A DNA stretch of 47,799 nt from Haplomitrium mnioides. Its lineage: Eukaryota > Marchantiophyta > Haplomitriopsida > Calobryales. Both the position numbers and the translations under genes were made by a program. Below, one piece after another: positions 45,244 through 47,799 of this stretch; the stretch's first letter is position 1, and the number at the start of each line of letters is the position of its first letter. The notes beneath the pieces were generated by a model. The model saw nothing but the letters and a program-made list of their open reading frames with translations. It was not told the DNA's origin and did not search any database. The stretch covers positions 1 through 47,799 of the forward strand of contig JBNGIS010021854.1 of assembly GCA_049999725.1 (NCBI GenBank). The letters run 5' to 3'.

Positions 45244-46157
45244 GCATTATATTTAAATAAGACTATTCCTCTTAAAGAGGATAGGGTTGCAACATGAAAT
45301 TGATGTTATTTTGTTACATAATTATATATTTTTCTCACAAAATATTATTTGATTCATCTTGCTTGTTGTATTCCAAATCCAATTTAAGTGTTTTTCTCAT
45401 GATTCAATTTCTTTTGCAAAACTAATTTTGAACAAACATATTTGTTTTCATTCAAATTAGCAACAAGGTCTATGCTTGCATGGAAGGTACTTGTGTTTAT
45501 TTATTCAATAATTTGTGTTTGCGTGGGCTTCAATTTTCCATGTGTGCGCGCATTGGCTTTAGTTGTTCAAGCTCACGTCGGCTTCAATTGTCCAACACGC
45601 ATTCGCTTTATCAGTCTTTTCACAATTTGCTTCAACAATCTTCTTCTGCCTAAACATTTGAGATCTAGCTACAAGTTTCTGCACGTGACAACCTCAACAT
45701 TCCACTCGTGTTTGGGCTGTAGCATTCCAAGTGCAAAGATGCTTGAACAGTCTCTACATGCATAAGCTTTAGGACTATGGTTCAAAGTTCTTTCGCGATT
45801 AAGCATTTTTTTGATTTAGTTTGTTTCTAAAGAAATTTGATTGTTTTCATCGATTTTTGAAATTATTGATGCTATGGTTAGTCTTGAAAATATTTAGCAA
45901 CAAATGTGGTTTATATTTTTGTGTATTTTTTGTTCGTTGATGCTCGTGCTTTTAAAAGCATAAATTATGAAAGCAAATTTGATAATATTCTCATAGGAAG
46001 ATTTGTTTTCAATACATTGTGAGCTTGAATCAGGCAATTTTGAAATATAAAATTATATATGTTTTGCAAATGAGTATTATTAGCACCAAAATCATGACTT
46101 TAAATGCTAAAATTCCAATTTTGGTTTTCGAGAGCGAAAAAGGAAACATGAACCCTC
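45244..46157. other. AT-rich spacer, no gene recognised
   Basis: Between the two inverted methyltransferase-like copies. A short repeat, GTGGGCTTCAATTTTCCA and GTCGGCTTCAATTGTCCA, occurs near 45522 and 45577. No motifs in any frame. Confidence 0.55.
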
Positions 46158-47204
46158 TAGCGGTTCTTGGTTCAAAGTAGCAGTTGTTAATCTTTCTCTG
46201 TTGTTAAATAGTCAATGAAAAAATTATACAAAGCCTGAGGCTTTTGGTAGACATTCACATGAGCATCATCTCTTGGATGTTTAAGCTTTGTCGACACAAC
46301 TGGGCAGTTGAAAACACTTTGGATGATTCGCCGAGTTCATCCGCTTGCATCATCTGATTGCAAGTTGAAGCGCTTCATGCTCCACTTGCCCTCCTTTGTC
46401 CAATAGCCCACAGTCTAGTACTCATGGGCGTGAGCAATTCTAGGACCATCTAAATGATGAATATTACTTTTGTTCCTACAAAAACAAAGACAAACATATG
46501 AGAAAAATAAAAGAAAAATAAAATTCATAAACTATCAAATGAAAAAACACAATACAACTTTCTAGATGTCGTGGTCGATTGCACAGGAAACCTCTTGTAA
46601 AGCATCCTTGACAATGCCAAACTATTGTAAAGAGTGGATAATGACAAATGACCAAAGCTCGGAAGTAGTAACAATCGCAAAAGAAGAAACCATATCAAAA
46701 ATATCATCTATTGAGAAGGATTCCTAATCATCATGCTTACATTCTTTAATGCTATAATTGTAAGGAATATTAGCAATAGCTAAAGTGAAACATCTTGGTT
46801 TCACTAAACCCTTCAATTGTCAAGCATTAGACTCCTAGTAGACTTGATAATATGCTACATTGAGTCCATCGACATATGACACTAAGTTCTTGTCTTGCTC
46901 ATCAGACCCTCCTTTGGTTGAGAAGGAGCCAACATTATTTAAATGTCTCGTCTTCCACTCTCTTGCTTTCTAGCAATGGAGCAGAAAAGTAGGAGGGTAA
47001 GAGACAATTGTCGGGGCTTGATCTTCGAAGATCAACGAGGGCTTCTTCGACCCCCATTTTCTTTTGGCCTTTAGTAGAGGCCATCAACTTTTGGCCAACT
47101 ACTTCTTGAAAAATTTGTCGCTCTTTAAAAAAAGTAGAGAAACAAGTTAGACTAAACCAAAAAACAAAAACTAACATCCTCTACTTTGAACCACGAACAG
47201 GCTA
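46158..47204 (-). repeat. Inverted-repeat-bounded segment carrying a methyltransferase copy
   Basis: TAGCGGTTCTTGGTTCAAAG (continuing to 46180) at the left and its imperfect complement at 47181-47204 (CTACTTTGAACCACGAACAG...) bound exactly 1000 bp. These may be terminal inverted repeats of a small DNA transposon, or chance remnants; I saw no clear target duplication. Confidence 0.4.
46181..47180 (-). pseudogene. Second, inverted copy of the methyltransferase region (partial)
   Basis: The minus strand repeats 44000-44940 of the plus-strand copy, including the intron (T-rich, TTTGTAG acceptor), and reads SAPLLESKRVED, ITHxHEYxTVGY-like sequence, DDAHVNVYQKPQALYNFFID. It ends just before motif I on the left and within the upstream intron on the right. 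Keeping the intron shows DNA-level copying, not retroposition. Stops are present. Confidence 0.6.
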
Positions 47205-47271
47205 CTCAGAACATGAACTTTTTTTTTTTTTTGGAAAAATTGTGATTTTTCATATTAAAAAACATCAAAAA
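47181..47271 (+). repeat. 91-bp block duplicated across the assembly gap (left copy)
   Basis: Identical to 47428-47518, including a 14-T run. Probably the unmerged overlap of two contigs. Confidence 0.9.
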
Positions 47272-47327
47272 AAGTCATTCCACTACTGAATATCCGAATC
47301 TGTAAAGAACTTGTAGTAGTTCTCACT

Positions 47328-47427
47328 NNNNNNNNNNNNNNNNNNNNNNNNNNNNNNNNNNNNNNNNNNNNNNNNNNNNNNNNNNNNNNNNNNNNNNNNN
47401 NNNNNNNNNNNNNNNNNNNNNNNNNNN
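47328..47427. other. Assembly gap, exactly 100 N
   Basis: A run of 100 N, the conventional size for a gap of unknown length. Confidence 0.99.
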
Positions 47428-47518
47428 CTACTTTGAACCACGAACAGGCTACTCAGAACATGAACTTTTTTTTTTTTTTGGAAAAATTGTGATTTTTCAT
47501 ATTAAAAAACATCAAAAA
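47428..47518 (+). repeat. 91-bp block duplicated across the assembly gap (right copy)
   Basis: Exact copy of 47181-47271. The sequences diverge right after (AAGTC versus CGAGG). The rest of the window (47519-47799) is AT-rich with nothing recognisable. Confidence 0.9.
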
Positions 47519-47799
47519 CGAGGAAAGTTTTGAAAAACAAAAAGTACATGAGTTTTTGGGGATTGTTTTTGGTCATTTCAGCAACCATAATAGAGCAAAA
47601 GTCAATTTCGTTACGTAAAATCAATCAATATTACCAGTTTTTACGAAAACATTTGAAAACTCGAATTTGTTTAAAATCATAAAAATTAAGGTAAGTTTTC
47701 ATCAAAATTTTACATTTATCATTGATTACAATTATAAGCGCAAAAGTTTAAATACTCGTTCAAAGAAACTATTTTGAAATATGTTTGATTATACAAACT

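Overview
The window is nuclear DNA of a land plant. It carries two intron-rich minus-strand host genes with canonical plant protein signatures, embedded in and interrupted by plant-type Ty3/gypsy and Ty1/copia LTR retrotransposons, a LINE fragment and an unclassified tandem repeat. A decayed gene resembling a ParB-like domain plus an amino-DNA-methyltransferase lies at the right end. The repeat load and the methyltransferase-like gene would fit a non-seed plant (fern, lycophyte or bryophyte), but this is inference. Nothing here is a prokaryotic operon. No tRNA, rRNA or CRISPR was seen.

Layout. 1-2316: minus-strand gypsy remnant (RT, zinc knuckle, primer-binding site, LTR stump). 2318-3164: plus-strand gypsy integrase tail ending in a PHD-finger-like motif. 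3165-5477: AT-rich sequence with a degenerate direct repeat and a G-quadruplex tract. 5478-8684: complete 8-exon ferric-chelate reductase gene (FRO family, 766 aa). 8685-11140: spacer and FRO upstream region. 11613-30496: complete 27-exon gene for the large alpha subunit of the AP-2 clathrin adaptor (1021 aa). All its exons were joined in frame by hand. Its introns hold a 7.1 kb copia element (14435-21523) with two nested LTR insertions, and arrays of a ~0.5 kb repeat, one copy of which was hit by a LINE. 31190-35940: two chromovirus-type gypsy elements of one family, head to head. 35950-39088: GC-richer, non-coding-looking sequence with degenerate repeats. 39089-41020: plus-strand gypsy gag with zinc knuckles. 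41200-45243: multi-exon, decayed ParB-like/DNA-methyltransferase gene. 46158-47204: an inverted second copy of its methyltransferase part, flanked by inverted repeats. 47328-47427: a 100-N assembly gap with the same 91 bp on both sides.

The two host genes lie in the same orientation and serve unrelated housekeeping roles: plasma-membrane or organelle iron reduction, and clathrin-mediated endocytosis. The transposons are mostly dead, with stops, frameshifts, nested insertions and truncations. Target-site duplications let parts of the insertion order be read directly. The most unusual content is the intron-containing ParB-like plus beta-class DNA-methyltransferase family and the unclassified repeat that recurs in the adaptor introns and inside a copia LTR.
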